From: Tepidamorphus gemmatus
Lineage (GTDB): Bacteria; Pseudomonadota; Alphaproteobacteria; Rhizobiales; Tepidamorphaceae
Direction: 5' to 3'
Assembly: GCF_004346195.1 (NCBI RefSeq)
Contig: NZ_SMAK01000003.1
Span: 62,001 to 126,000, forward strand
Length of the DNA stretch: 64,000 nt
A program made the position numbers and the translations under genes. How positions within the stretch are numbered: position 1 is the stretch's first letter; each line of letters starts with the position of its first letter. Below, piece after piece: positions 35,481 to 46,207 of this stretch. The notes beneath the pieces were generated by a model. The model was given only the letters and a program-made list of their open reading frames with translations. It searched no databases and was not told where the DNA came from.

Positions 35481-35497
35481 GCCGGAGGGGCTCCGGC
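35481..35497 (+). terminator. Short hairpin between DUF1761 gene and acs
   Basis: GCCGGAG and CTCCGGC form a perfect 7-bp stem around GGG, 17 bases before the acs Shine-Dalgarno sequence. No T-run follows. It may end the DUF1761 transcript or be a leader hairpin of acs. Confidence 0.3.
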
Positions 35498-35525
35498 AAC
35501 AAGAACACGCCGAGGGAGGTTGCTC

Positions 35526-37472
<1,947 letters not shown>

Positions 37473-37561
37473 TCGCCATCGCGGTCGATCTCGCCAGGGG
37501 AACCCGCAGCTCCCGGCACACGTTCTAGGGTCGAACGATCGCTCGAACGTGGAGATCAATC

Positions 37562-37633
37562 ATGCGCGGCCTCCTGCTTTGGCTGATCGGTGTTCCGATC
37601 CCGGTCATCCTGCTGATCTATCTGCTGTTCTAG
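37562..37633 (+). CDS. 23-residue hydrophobic microprotein downstream of acs
   Basis: ATG at 37562 opens 23 codons ending in TAG at 37631-37633. After Met-Arg-Gly, nearly every residue is hydrophobic (LLLWLIGVPIPVILLIYLLF), enough for one membrane helix with a Pro-Ile-Pro kink. GTGGAG lies 7 bases before the ATG, a usable ribosome binding site, and two hairpins follow directly after the stop. Very short membrane proteins of this look occur behind other genes in proteobacteria, but I cannot name a family. The function is unknown. Confidence 0.62.
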   Translation: MRGLLLWLIGVPIPVILLIYLLF

Positions 37634-37635
37634 AC

Positions 37636-37703
37636 CCCAGACCGAGACCGTCGCAGGTCTGGGACCATTGCTGCGACAGCGGGCCCGGGCGAGCGCCCGG
37701 GCC
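37636..37703 (+). terminator. Two hairpins behind the acs-microprotein unit
   Basis: CCCAGACC (37636-37643) pairs with GGTCTGGG (37656-37663), and GGCCCGGGC (37682-37690) pairs with GCCCGGGCC (37695-37703) around a 4-base loop. Both stems are perfect and start 2 and 48 bases after the microprotein stop codon. T-runs are short, so termination may be only partly intrinsic. From 37704 to 37893 I see nothing else. Confidence 0.55.
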
Positions 37704-37893
37704 TCGCCGTGTCTTGACGGGCGCGCCGTCGCGCGTCGGGCACCGGTGCCGCGGCAGGGCCGATCGGCGCTGCGTCGTCGATGAAGGCAGGTCGATGAAC
37801 GCACGCTGAAGCGCCGGTTCAGCCACGGCTCAGGCCCGGATGGGCATCGTGCCGTCCGTCTCCCGCAGAGGCCGGGAGACGGAGGCAACAGAC

Positions 37894-38055
37894 ATGACAC
37901 CGATCATCCGAATCCTGATGTCGTTCCTCGCCGGCGCGCTGATGCTCGTCACGCTTGCCGACCCGGGCGCTTCCAGCCGCCGGATCGAGATACGGGCCGA
38001 GATCGCCGCGGCATCCGATCGCGCGGCCGACATGCGGCGCCCGGCAAGTGCCTGA
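37894..38055 (+). CDS. Small exported or membrane-anchored protein, 53 residues
   Basis: ATG at 37894 opens a 53-codon frame with GGAGG 8 bases upstream. The N-terminus MTPIIRILMSFLAGALMLVTL is a single hydrophobic stretch that could be a signal anchor; the remainder is charged (RRIEIRAEIAAASDRAAD). No known family is recognised. The clear ribosome binding site and the membrane-like start support it, but the short length leaves doubt. It converges with the nuclease gene. Confidence 0.4.
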   Translation: MTPIIRILMSFLAGALMLVTLADPGASSRRIEIRAEIAAASDRAADMRRPASA

Positions 38056-38101
38056 AGAAGCGCGTCGGAGACGGACCCCCGGCATCGAGCAATGCGGTCG
38101 G

Positions 38102-38539
38102 TCAGCCCGGCGCGCACCATGAGGTCCGCACGCCGCCGTGATAGGGCCGAACCGCGCGCATGGCGAGCAGCAGCGAGGCCAGATCGCCGCCGTCGCCCAG
38201 CCTGACATCCGCGATCACCCGCCCGCCATACTTGTCGGGCTCGACCCGCAGCAGCGTGACGCCGCCATCGGCCAACGCCGTGGCCATCGCGGCCGCGGCA
38301 CGCGCGGCGAGCCCACGCTCCCCCTCGCAGCGCCCGCGCCGCTCCGGCGCGTCGATGCCCCTGACCCGCACCAGCACACGCACCTCCTGCCCCGGCCAGA
38401 TCCGCGCCCTGACTGCGATCGTGTCGCCGTCGACGATGCGGTCGACGACGGCCGGGACAGGGCCTGGAAGCGGTTCGGCCAATGCTGCCGGACAGGGTTG
38501 CAACAGGACGGCGGCGAAGAGGAACAGGAGTCTATCCAT
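38102..38539 (-). CDS. Exported staphylococcal nuclease-like (TNase) protein
   Basis: A 145-residue protein with a signal peptide (about 1-22, LLFLFAAVLLQPCPAALA) and one SNase-like domain. DRIVDGDTIAVRA holds the conserved calcium-binding Asp, VLVRVRGIDAPERRG holds the Arg and Asp-Ala-Pro-Glu active-site segment, and DKYGGRVIADVRLG holds the second catalytic Arg, so the catalytic residues appear intact. Such secreted nucleases cleave DNA and RNA in the periplasm or outside. The ATG at 38539 is preferred over one at 38569, which would place nine polar and aromatic residues before the signal peptide. Confidence 0.82.
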   Translation of the reverse strand: MDRLLFLFAAVLLQPCPAALAEPLPGPVPAVVDRIVDGDTIAVRARIWPGQEVRVLVRVRGIDAPERRGRCEGERGLAARAAAAMATALADGGVTLLRVEPDKYGGRVIADVRLGDGGDLASLLLAMRAVRPYHGGVRTSWCAPG

Positions 38540-38930
38540 GCGTCGAGAATAGGAATAAAAGCGGAACACCGCAAGCTTTCATTCCTAGCTTCTGCTCTCT
38601 TCGCGCGTCTAAAACATTATACTATCGTTAGGATTGTGTCCGCCCTGACTGATAGACTGCCATCCCGATGCGGCGTCGAGGCATGTCCACATGGCAGGTT
38701 CAGACAAGGAGGGGTTCAATCATGTCGAAAATGCAGGAGGAAGCGCGGGAAGGACACATGGCATTGGTGCACCAACTGCTCCAATTGGCCTGCCTCCGGC
38801 TAAGATGAGCGCGACGGAAAACCCGCCTCTGGTGAGCTATGCAACGAATGCAAGTCCAAGGACAACAGCGGCAACTGCAACAGGAAGACCTAGGTCCCGA
38901 CCTTGCATCAGGGATTTCTGACGAAATCTC
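38540..38930. other. 391-bp stretch of lower GC content
   Basis: Compared with its surroundings this DNA is visibly richer in A and T (for example CTAAAACATTATACTATCG at about 38610). It lies between the nuclease start and the end of the DUF1674 gene. It contains a possible broken small gene (38722-38893) and a hairpin (38913-38939), described separately. TATACT near 38618 could be a -10 element, but I cannot find a matching -35. Confidence 0.4.
38722..38893 (+). pseudogene. Possible frameshifted small cysteine-rich protein gene
   Basis: An ATG at 38722 with GGAGGGG upstream opens 28 codons (MSKMQEEAREGHMALVHQLL and on) that stop at TGA 38806-38808. In the next frame, from 38810 to the TAG at 38891, the sequence reads DGKPASGELCNECKSKDNSG followed by NCNRKT, with three closely spaced cysteines and good codon usage but no start codon. 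Joining the two parts by a single frame change would give one protein of about 57 residues. This is either a broken gene, a sequencing error or coincidence. No family is recognised. Confidence 0.25.
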
Positions 38931-38939
38931 TCAGAAATC
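38913..38939. terminator. Inverted repeat at the end of the DUF1674 gene
   Basis: GATTTCTGA (38913-38921) pairs perfectly with TCAGAAATC (38931-38939) across a 9-base loop. The right arm includes the stop codon of the leftward DUF1674 gene and the left arm is 20 bases past the end of the possible small gene. It could terminate transcription from both sides. No long T-run is present. Confidence 0.4.
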
Positions 38940-39134
38940 GCTCGCGATGCCCTTCCTCTCCCAGTCGCCGTAGCGGGTCGGTTCGGGGCCGGCCGGCCCG
39001 TTGACCTCGGGGGGGCGCGTGGCGGCGTCGGCGGCCGCAGCGGCCCGGCGCGCCTCCGCCTCGGCGAGCGCGCGGGCGGCCGCGGCCTTGCGGCGGGCCT
39101 CCGGCGTGTCGGATGGCGTGTCGTCTGATGTCAT
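38931..39134 (-). CDS. DUF1674 protein, SDHAF4-like
   Basis: A 67-residue protein ending in [15 protein letters not shown], the invariant C-terminus of the DUF1674 family. Its eukaryotic relative SDHAF4 (yeast Sdh8) helps assemble succinate dehydrogenase by binding the flavinylated subunit, so a similar role is likely. The N-terminal part is an Ala-Arg-Glu-rich helix. The ATG at 39134 gives [16 protein letters not shown]; a longer start at 39224 would overlap the promoter region of htpX. It diverges from htpX over 146 bp. Confidence 0.87.
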   Translation of the reverse strand: MTSDDTPSDTPEARRKAAAARALAEAEARRAAAAADAATRPPEVNGPAGPEPTRYGDWERKGIASDF

Positions 39135-39280
39135 CGTCCGGCCTGTACGATGCGGCGGTTCGTCCGGCCGGCGCATCGATGGCAGTGCGCGAACGCTTGC
39201 CGTTGCGCCGGTCAGCGACAACATATAGGCCTGCCTGGCGCCCTGTCAGGCGCGTTTCGGCCGATGGAGGACTTCGCGAG

Positions 39281-40228
39281 ATGGCGGGTTACACCAGGAC
39301 AGCCATCCTGCTTGCCGGGATGACCGCCCTGTTCATGGGAGTCGGCTATCTGATCGGTGGCGGCGGCGGCATGATGATCGCCCTGCTCGTCGCTCTCGCC
39401 ATGAACGCATTCAGCTACTGGAACTCCGACAAGCTGGTGCTGCACATGTACGGCGCCCGCGAGGTCGACGCGCGCTCGGCGCCGGAGCTGTACGGCCTGG
39501 TGCGGGAACTGGCCGAGAATGCCGGCCTGCCGATGCCGAAGGTCTACATAATCGACAATCCGCAGCCCAACGCCTTCGCCACCGGCCGCAATCCGCAGCA
39601 CGCCGCGGTTGCCGCCACCACCGGCATCCTCAGGACGCTGAGCCGCGAGGAACTGGCCGGCGTGATGGCGCACGAACTCGCCCACATCAAGCATCATGAC
39701 ACGCTGATCATGACGGTGACCGCGACGATCGCGGGCGCGATCTCGATGCTGGCCAATTTCGCGCTGTTCTTCGGCGGCGGCAACAACCGCAACAACCCGC
39801 TCGGCCTGATCGGCATGATCCTGCTCATGTTCCTGGCCCCTCTGGCGGCGATGATCGTGCAGATGGCGATCTCGCGGTCGCGCGAATACGAGGCCGACCG
39901 GGTGGGTGCCGAGATCTGCGGCCAGCCGATGTGGCTCGCCTCCGCGCTTGCCAAGATCGCCGGTGCGGTGCAGCGGATCCCCAACGAGCAGGCCGAGCAC
40001 AATCCCGCCACCGCCCACATGTTCATCGTGAACCCGCTGCACGGCGAGCGGATGGACAATCTGTTCTCGACCCATCCGGCCACCGAGAACCGCATCGCCA
40101 GGCTGCGCGCAATGGCCGCGGGCGGCATGGGCGGCGGACCGGTGCGGGAGGGACCGCGTACGGCAAGGGTCGCGCCGGGCCGCGGTGGATCGGTGCCGCC
40201 GATCGGGCCGCGCGGCCCCTGGAGCTGA
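39281..40228 (+). CDS. htpX: Zinc metalloprotease HtpX
   Basis: A 315-residue inner-membrane protease of family M48 that takes part in quality control of membrane proteins. Two N-terminal membrane segments (about 5-24 and 30-48), the zinc motif in [15 protein letters not shown] with the third ligand in [13 protein letters not shown], and two further hydrophobic segments (about 145-165 and 178-200) give the standard layout. The last 30 residues are Gly-Pro-Arg-rich. The ATG at 39281 has GGAGG 12 bases upstream. rsmB begins 9 bp after its stop. Confidence 0.96.
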   Translation: MAGYTRTAILLAGMTALFMGVGYLIGGGGGMMIALLVALAMNAFSYWNSDKLVLHMYGAREVDARSAPELYGLVRELAENAGLPMPKVYIIDNPQPNAFATGRNPQHAAVAATTGILRTLSREELAGVMAHELAHIKHHDTLIMTVTATIAGAISMLANFALFFGGGNNRNNPLGLIGMILLMFLAPLAAMIVQMAISRSREYEADRVGAEICGQPMWLASALAKIAGAVQRIPNEQAEHNPATAHMFIVNPLHGERMDNLFSTHPATENRIARLRAMAAGGMGGGPVREGPRTARVAPGRGGSVPPIGPRGPWS

Positions 40229-40237
40229 CCGATCCGC

Positions 40238-41611
40238 GTGGCGCAACGCGTCTCCAACAAGGTTTCCCGACGCGTCCGGGCGTCCCGCCCGGTCCGGGAA
40301 CCGGCCGGCCTGGCCGCGCGGCGCATTGCGGTCGACATCGTTGCCGACACGCTCGCCGGGCGGCAGGCGCTCGACGCGGCGATAGACGCCGAGCACGGGC
40401 ACGCCGGCCTCGCCGGGCTGGAGACGCGCGACCGCGGCTTCGTCAAGGCGCTGGTGACCGGCACGTTCCGCCGGCGCGGGCAGATTCTCGACGCGCTGGC
40501 GCGGTACCTCGATCGGCCGCTGCCGAGATCGGCCGGACGCACCGGCGCGATCCTCGAAGTCGCCGCCTTTCAGATCCTGTTCCTTGACACGGCCGCCCAT
40601 GCCGCCGTCGACACCGCCGTGACGCTTGCCGCGGAGGATCGTTCGGCCCGGCATTTCAAGGGCCTTGTCAATGCCGTCCTGCGCCGGCTGGCCACTGCCC
40701 GCGCTGATGTCCTGGCGCTCCAGGATCCAGTCGCCCTGAACACCCCAGCCTGGCTCGCCAGCCGCTGGCAGACGGCCTACGGCGAGGCGACGGCCCGGGC
40801 CATCGCCGCCATCCATCTCGAGGAGCCGCCGCTCGACCTCACGGTCCGCGGCGACGCCGCGGACTGGGCCGCGCGGCTCGGCGGCTCGCTGCTGCCGACC
40901 GGCACGGTCCGGCTTTCCCGGGCCGGCGAGGTCGGCGCGCTGGCGGGCTACGCCGAGGGGGCCTGGTGGATCCAAGATGCTGCGGCCGCCCTGCCCGCCA
41001 GACTGCTCGGCGATGTCTCCGGGATGCGGGTCGCCGACCTGTGCGCGGCACCGGGCGGCAAGACCGCGCAGCTTGCCGCGGCCGGCGCGCGCGTCGTCGC
41101 GCTCGACCGCTCGGTCGGCCGTCTGGAACGGCTGAAGGCCAATCTGCGTCGGCTCGGACTCGCCGCGGAGACGGTGGTGGCAGACGCGACGGCCTGGCAG
41201 ACCACCGAGCCGTTCGACGCGGTGCTGCTTGACGCACCCTGTTCGGCGACCGGGACGCTGCGCCGCCATCCCGATATCGCCTGGACGCGCCGCGATGGCG
41301 AGATCGCCCGCCTCGCCGGACTGCAGGCACGGCTGCTCGATCGGGCAGCCGCGCTGCTGAGGCCGGGCGGCGTGCTGGTCTACGCGACCTGCTCGCTCGA
41401 ACCGGAAGAAGGCGAGGCCCAGGTCGCCGCGCTGCTGACGCGGGACGCGTCGCTGATCCGCCGGCCCGTGCAGCCGGGCGAAATTCCGGGGCTGGAGGGC
41501 CTGCTGACGCCGGCCGGCGACCTGCGCACGCTTCCGTGCGGGCCAGCAGACGGCCGCTTTCCCGGCGGACTCGACGGCTTCTACGCCGCGCGGCTCGTGC
41601 GCCCTGGCTGA
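40238..41611 (+). CDS. rsmB: 16S rRNA m5C967 methyltransferase RsmB
   Basis: A 457-residue protein. The N-terminal NusB-like RNA-binding domain (about 25-150, ETRDRGFVKALVTGTFRRRG) is followed by a RsmB/NOP family methyltransferase domain with DLCAAPGGKTAQLAA, the motif IV Cys in LLDAPCSATGTLRRHPD and the catalytic Cys in VYATCSLEPEEGEAQV. It methylates C967 of 16S rRNA. The start is the GTG at 40238; GGAG lies about 14 bases upstream. The first 20 residues are basic. It is followed by the heparinase-like gene, an order seen in many rhizobia. Confidence 0.94.
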   Translation: MAQRVSNKVSRRVRASRPVREPAGLAARRIAVDIVADTLAGRQALDAAIDAEHGHAGLAGLETRDRGFVKALVTGTFRRRGQILDALARYLDRPLPRSAGRTGAILEVAAFQILFLDTAAHAAVDTAVTLAAEDRSARHFKGLVNAVLRRLATARADVLALQDPVALNTPAWLASRWQTAYGEATARAIAAIHLEEPPLDLTVRGDAADWAARLGGSLLPTGTVRLSRAGEVGALAGYAEGAWWIQDAAAALPARLLGDVSGMRVADLCAAPGGKTAQLAAAGARVVALDRSVGRLERLKANLRRLGLAAETVVADATAWQTTEPFDAVLLDAPCSATGTLRRHPDIAWTRRDGEIARLAGLQARLLDRAAALLRPGGVLVYATCSLEPEEGEAQVAALLTRDASLIRRPVQPGEIPGLEGLLTPAGDLRTLPCGPADGRFPGGLDGFYAARLVRPG

Positions 41612-41729
41612 CCGCCGCCGCAGAACGGTTAGAAGTAGTAAGCATTTGAGGCTATTTTGCCCCACTGCCGCTCCTGCCCCCGGCGAGGCGACAGGGCGGC
41701 CGCAGCGAGGAGGAGGATGCGCCACGCCA

Positions 41730-43541
41730 ATGGCCGGCATTGCACTGGGTGACCGCCTGCGGATCAGTGCCATTCTCACCGCGCATCAGTTGCGCGCGCT
41801 TGCCGCCGCTGCCTATTCCAGTCCGCTCTATCGCTGGCGTCTGTCGGGCGGCGCCTCGGACCGGCTGCTGATTGCCCCGCAGGATTTGCGGACCGCCGAC
41901 CCGACGATGGCGATCGACATCTATCACGGCCGCTTCTCGCTGGCCGGATCGGTGGCCGAGACCGCGGGCGAATCACCCTTCGCGCTGAAGCCGCCGAACG
42001 TCGAATGGCATCGGGCCCTGCACGGTTTCGGCTGGCTGCGCGATCTGCGCGCCGCCGATACCGAACTGGCGCGGATCCAGGCCCGCGCACTGATCAGCGA
42101 CTGGATGTCGCTGTATGGAAGCTGGGATGCCGGGGTGTGGGATCCCGTGGTCACAGCGCGGCGGCTCATCTCCTGGTTCAGCCATTCCCCGCTGGTGCTG
42201 AAGGGTGCCGATCACGCGTTCTACCGCCGGTTCATGCGCTCGATCTCGCGGCAGACACGCCATCTTGCGCGCGCCGGCAGCGAGGCGCCGGACGGGGCGC
42301 CGAAGCTGCTGGCCGCGATCGCGCTCTGCTATGCCGGACTGTGCATGCACAACCGTCAGCGGCTGCTCCGCCAGGCCTCGCGCTGGCTTGCGGACGAGCT
42401 CGCCCGCCAGATCCTTCCCGATGGCGGACATATCAGCCGCAACCCGGAGGTGCTGATCGACCTACTGCTCGACCTGTTGCCGCTGCGCCAGACCTTCGCT
42501 GCCCGCGACGTTGCGCCGCCGCCAGCGCTGACATCGGCGATCGACCGGATGATGCCGATGCTGCGTTTCTTCCGGCACGGCGACGGCACGCTTGCCCACT
42601 TCAACGGCATGGGGCCGACCTATCCGGATGTCATGGCGACCCTACTGGCCTACGACGATGCGCGCGGCAGGCCGGTCTCCGGCGCGCCGCATTCCGGCTA
42701 CCAGCGGATCGAGGCCGGCGACGTGGTCGTGCTGATCGACACCGGCCCGCCGCCGCCGCCCAGGCTGAGCCGCGAGGCGCATGCCGGCTGCCTGTCCTTC
42801 GAGATGTCGGCGGGCCTCGAACGAATCATCGTCAACTGCGGCGTCCCGCCGTTCGGCAGCCGGCGATGGCGAACCGTGTCGCGGTCCACCGCCGCCCATT
42901 CGACGGCGACGCTCGACGACACCTCGTCCTGCCGGTTCGCCTCCGCCGCGATCGTCGTCGACCGGCTCGGACCGATCATCCTGTCGGGGCCGCGCCACGT
43001 GCCGGTCGAGCGGCGCGACGAGGAGATCGTCAGCGTTGTGGCGAGCCACGACGGCTATCGTGGCGATTTCGGCATCCAGCACGAACGGCGCCTGACGGTC
43101 AGTGCCGACGGCGACCGCATCGAGGGCGAGGACATCTTCTCGGCGATCGGAGGCCGCGCCACGGCCGATCCGACCTACGCGGTCCGCTTCCACCTGCACC
43201 CGCAGGTGCGGGCCAGCCGAACCCGGGACGGCACGCATGTCGTGCTCGCGCTGCCCAGTGGCTCGGCCTGGGAATTCTTCGCCGGTGGCGCCGAGATCAG
43301 CATCGAGGAGAGCGTCTATCTCGGCGGGGTCGAGGGTCCGCGCCGCAGCGAACAGATCGTCGTGCACGGCCGCTGCCGGCATGTGCCTCGGGTGAGCTGG
43401 CGACTGCGGCGCATCGAGCGCCAGACGCGACGGCGCCGCGACAGCGCGCCCGGCGAGGACGAACTGCCGTTCGGCGCGCCGGAGACCGACGCGCAGGACG
43501 TCGCACCGTCCGAGAGCGGCACGGGCGAGCTTGCCGGGTGA
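41730..43541 (+). CDS. Heparinase II/III family protein
   Basis: A 603-residue protein with an N-terminal alpha-helical toroid (about 60-330; [59 protein letters not shown]) and a C-terminal beta-sandwich (about 340-570) typical of polysaccharide lyase families 12 and 21. No signal peptide is seen, so export is uncertain. The natural substrate is unknown in rhizobia, where this gene sits between rsmB and purH. ATG at 41730 is chosen because the conserved part starts at once and AGGAGGAGG lies 14 bases upstream; a TTG at 41646 would add 28 residues. Confidence 0.87.
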   Translation: MAGIALGDRLRISAILTAHQLRALAAAAYSSPLYRWRLSGGASDRLLIAPQDLRTADPTMAIDIYHGRFSLAGSVAETAGESPFALKPPNVEWHRALHGFGWLRDLRAADTELARIQARALISDWMSLYGSWDAGVWDPVVTARRLISWFSHSPLVLKGADHAFYRRFMRSISRQTRHLARAGSEAPDGAPKLLAAIALCYAGLCMHNRQRLLRQASRWLADELARQILPDGGHISRNPEVLIDLLLDLLPLRQTFAARDVAPPPALTSAIDRMMPMLRFFRHGDGTLAHFNGMGPTYPDVMATLLAYDDARGRPVSGAPHSGYQRIEAGDVVVLIDTGPPPPPRLSREAHAGCLSFEMSAGLERIIVNCGVPPFGSRRWRTVSRSTAAHSTATLDDTSSCRFASAAIVVDRLGPIILSGPRHVPVERRDEEIVSVVASHDGYRGDFGIQHERRLTVSADGDRIEGEDIFSAIGGRATADPTYAVRFHLHPQVRASRTRDGTHVVLALPSGSAWEFFAGGAEISIEESVYLGGVEGPRRSEQIVVHGRCRHVPRVSWRLRRIERQTRRRRDSAPGEDELPFGAPETDAQDVAPSESGTGELAG

Positions 43542-43600
43542 CCGGACCGTGCCGCCGTGCTAAGCGGCGCGCACAGTCTCCATTGCTCCGGATGCCGCCG

Positions 43601-45184
43601 ATGACCGATCCCGTCCCTGTCCGCCGTGCTCTCGTCTCGGTTTCCGACAAGACCGGCATCGTCGATTTCGCCCGCGCGCTGGCTGGCCAGGGAATCGAGA
43701 TCCTGTCGACCGGCGGGACGGCCCTCGTGCTGAAGGAGGCCGGGCTCGCCGTGACTGACGTCGCCACCGTGACCGGCTTTCCCGAGATGCTCGACGGTCG
43801 TGTGAAGACGCTGCATCCGCGTGTGCATGGCGGCCTGCTGGCCGACCGTGCCAAGCCCGGCCACATGGCCGCGCTCGCGGCGCACGGCATTGCGCCGATC
43901 GACCTTCTCGCGATCAACCTCTATCCCTTCGAGGCAACGCTCGCCCGCGGCGCCGCGTTCGACGAGTGCATCGAGAACATCGACATCGGCGGACCGGCGA
44001 TGATCCGTGCTGCCGCCAAGAACCACGCCTCGGTCGCCGTGCTGGTCGACCCGGCCGACTATGCCGGGGTGATCGCCGAGATCGCCGCGGGCGGCACGCG
44101 GGCCGAAACGCGCCGCCGCCTCGCCGCGAAGGCCTTTGCCCGCACCGCTGCCTATGACGCGGCGATCTCGCGGTGGTTCGCCGCCGAGGTCGGCGAGGCC
44201 ACGCCGACCTGGATCAGCTTCGCCGGCACGCTCATCGAGGAGCTGCGCTACGGCGAGAACCCGCACCAGCGGGCAGCATTCTACCGCTGCGCCGACGCCC
44301 GGACCGGCGTCGCCACCGCCCGGCAACTGCAGGGCAAGGCGCTGTCCTACAACAACATCAACGATACCGATGCCGCGCTTGAGCTGGTCGCCGAGTTCGA
44401 TCCGGCGGTCAGCGCCGCCGTGGCGATCATCAAGCACGCCAATCCGTGCGGCGTCGCGGTCGGCCCGTCGCTCAAGGACGCCTATACCAAGGCGCTGCGC
44501 TGCGACCCTGTCTCCGCCTTCGGCGGCGTCGTCGCGTTGAACCGCGCGCTGGATGCGGAGGCGGCACGGGCGATCGTCGAGATCTTCACCGAGGTGATCG
44601 TCGCCCCCGAGGCGACACCGGAGGCGATCGAGATCGTCGCCGCGCGGAAGAATCTGCGGCTGCTGGTCACCGGCGGGCTGCCGGACCCGGCCGCGCCCGG
44701 CCTTGCCGTCCGCTCGGTCGCCGGCGGGTTGCTGGTGCAGTCGCGCGATGCCGGGCGGCTGGAACTCGGCGCGTTGAAGGTCGTCACCAGGCGCGCGCCC
44801 AGCGAGCGCGAACTGTCCGATCTGCTGTTCGCCTGGCGGGTGGCCAAGCACGTCAAGTCGAACGCCATCGTCTATGCGAAGGACGGCGCCACCGCCGGCA
44901 TCGGCGCCGGCCAGATGAGCCGCGTCGATTCGGCCCGGATCGCCGCTCTGAAATCGGCGGAGGCGGCCGAGGCGGCCGGGCTTGCCCGACCGCTCGCGGA
45001 AGGCTCCGTGGTCGCCTCCGACGCCTTCTTCCCGTTTGCGGATGGCCTGATCGCCGCCGCTGCCGCCGGCGCCACCGCGGTGATCCAGCCCGGCGGTTCG
45101 ATGCGCGACGAGGAGGTGATCGCGGCAGCCGACGAGAAGGGCCTTGCCATGGTGTTCACCGGCATGCGCCACTTCCGCCACTGA
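43601..45184 (+). CDS. purH: Bifunctional AICAR transformylase / IMP cyclohydrolase
   Basis: A 527-residue enzyme for the last two steps of purine synthesis. The N-terminal MGS-like cyclohydrolase domain has [36 protein letters not shown] and NLYPFEATL; the AICAR transformylase part has [39 protein letters not shown] and [10 protein letters not shown]. Start at 43601 ([14 protein letters not shown]) is chosen; an in-frame ATG at 43592 would add three residues. It lies 59 bp after the heparinase-like gene, and a hydrolase gene follows by 20 bp. Confidence 0.97.
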   Translation: MTDPVPVRRALVSVSDKTGIVDFARALAGQGIEILSTGGTALVLKEAGLAVTDVATVTGFPEMLDGRVKTLHPRVHGGLLADRAKPGHMAALAAHGIAPIDLLAINLYPFEATLARGAAFDECIENIDIGGPAMIRAAAKNHASVAVLVDPADYAGVIAEIAAGGTRAETRRRLAAKAFARTAAYDAAISRWFAAEVGEATPTWISFAGTLIEELRYGENPHQRAAFYRCADARTGVATARQLQGKALSYNNINDTDAALELVAEFDPAVSAAVAIIKHANPCGVAVGPSLKDAYTKALRCDPVSAFGGVVALNRALDAEAARAIVEIFTEVIVAPEATPEAIEIVAARKNLRLLVTGGLPDPAAPGLAVRSVAGGLLVQSRDAGRLELGALKVVTRRAPSERELSDLLFAWRVAKHVKSNAIVYAKDGATAGIGAGQMSRVDSARIAALKSAEAAEAAGLARPLAEGSVVASDAFFPFADGLIAAAAAGATAVIQPGGSMRDEEVIAAADEKGLAMVFTGMRHFRH

Positions 45185-45204
45185 CAGCAGGGAGCGGATT
45201 GGCC

Positions 45205-46095
45205 ATGCGCTGGCGGCGGGCAGCGGGATGGACTGCAGGTGTGCTGGCGGTGATCCTCGCGGCCGGCGGCATCTTCGTGTGGCTGAGCCTGAACGGCAGC
45301 CTTACCCGGAAATACACACCCGAGGCGCTGATCGCGCTGCTCGCCCCGCACATCGTCGTGGTCAAGCCCGAGGGCGACGGGCCGTTCCCCGCGGTGCTGA
45401 TGTACAGTGGCTGCGAGGGGCTATGGGACGGCGCGCAGCGCCGCCCGCTGATGGGCATCTATGCCGACATTGCCGTCAGCGAGGGGGTCGTTGCGATCAT
45501 CGTCGACAGCCTCAAGCCGCGCGGCATCGATTCGTCGCAAGCCTACCGTCTGGTCTGTCCGGGGCTGGCGGTACGCGGCGCGGCGCGGGCCGGCGACGTC
45601 GCGGTGACGATTGCGTGGGCGCGGGCGCTTCCCTTCGTCAACCCCGAGAAGATCGCGCTCGCCGGCTGGAGTCATGGCGGCTGGGCGATCATGGACATGC
45701 TGGCGATGCGACCCGACAGCGAGACGCCGCAGAGCCTCACCGCCTGGCCGGACGACACCTTCGCCGGCCTGCGCGGCATGTTCCTCGTCTATCCCTATTG
45801 CGGCTTTCCGGCGCTGGCGCCCTGGCGCGGCTTCGCCGAGCCGCTGCCCGCCTGGGCAATCCACGGCACCGACGACGCGACCGCCGATCCCGCGCCCTGC
45901 GACCGGGCCTACGGCCATCTCGTCGCAGCCGGCGTGCCCGTCGCGGTCGAGGTCGTCGAGGGGGCGACACATGCCTTCGATCGCCCCGATGTGCTGCCAG
46001 GCTCGTCCTCCAAATACGACCCGGCCTTCGCCGCGATCGCCCACGACCAGTTCCGCCGCTTCCTGCGCGAGGTGCTGCTCGCGCCGTGGCAATAG
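45205..46095 (+). CDS. Dienelactone hydrolase-like exported hydrolase
   Basis: A 296-residue protein with an uncleaved signal anchor or signal peptide (about 8-28, [21 protein letters not shown]). The catalytic part is an alpha/beta hydrolase of the dienelactone type: [15 protein letters not shown], nucleophile elbow [11 protein letters not shown], acid in [10 protein letters not shown] and histidine in [11 protein letters not shown]. It likely acts in the periplasm; the substrate is unknown. GGAG lies 12 bases before the ATG at 45205, and the gene is close behind purH, so the two may be co-transcribed. Confidence 0.82.
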   Translation: MRWRRAAGWTAGVLAVILAAGGIFVWLSLNGSLTRKYTPEALIALLAPHIVVVKPEGDGPFPAVLMYSGCEGLWDGAQRRPLMGIYADIAVSEGVVAIIVDSLKPRGIDSSQAYRLVCPGLAVRGAARAGDVAVTIAWARALPFVNPEKIALAGWSHGGWAIMDMLAMRPDSETPQSLTAWPDDTFAGLRGMFLVYPYCGFPALAPWRGFAEPLPAWAIHGTDDATADPAPCDRAYGHLVAAGVPVAVEVVEGATHAFDRPDVLPGSSSKYDPAFAAIAHDQFRRFLREVLLAPWQ

Positions 46096-46190
46096 AGCGT
46101 GATCGGGTGACGTGGGTTCCGCTTCACCGGTTCGCTCCCGTGGCGAAACGGGGAGCCAGGCTCGGATCGCTTCAATCTGACGCGATCCGA
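46096..46190. repeat. Intergenic palindromic sequence with bidirectional terminator
   Basis: Between the convergent hydrolase and glutamate dehydrogenase genes the DNA begins with AGAGCGTGATCGGGTGACG and ends in a perfect 9-bp stem, TCGGATCGC (46162-46170) with GCGATCCGA (46182-46190), loop TTCAATCTGAC. The two ends look like the dispersed intergenic palindromes I remember from rhizobial genomes. The stem would serve as terminator for both genes. Whether it is repeated elsewhere cannot be seen here. Confidence 0.5.
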
Positions 46191-46207
46191 CCGCGGTCGC
46201 GCCGCGC

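Noticed and set aside
39212-41779. An 855-codon leftward open frame opposite htpX and rsmB
   Set aside because: Both plus-strand genes are certain; the antisense frame is a compositional shadow.
42005-43600. A 5' extension of the purH frame through the heparinase-like gene, giving 1,059 codons
   Set aside because: The extension is out of frame with the heparinase-like protein and has no conserved sequence; PurH has a normal start at 43601.
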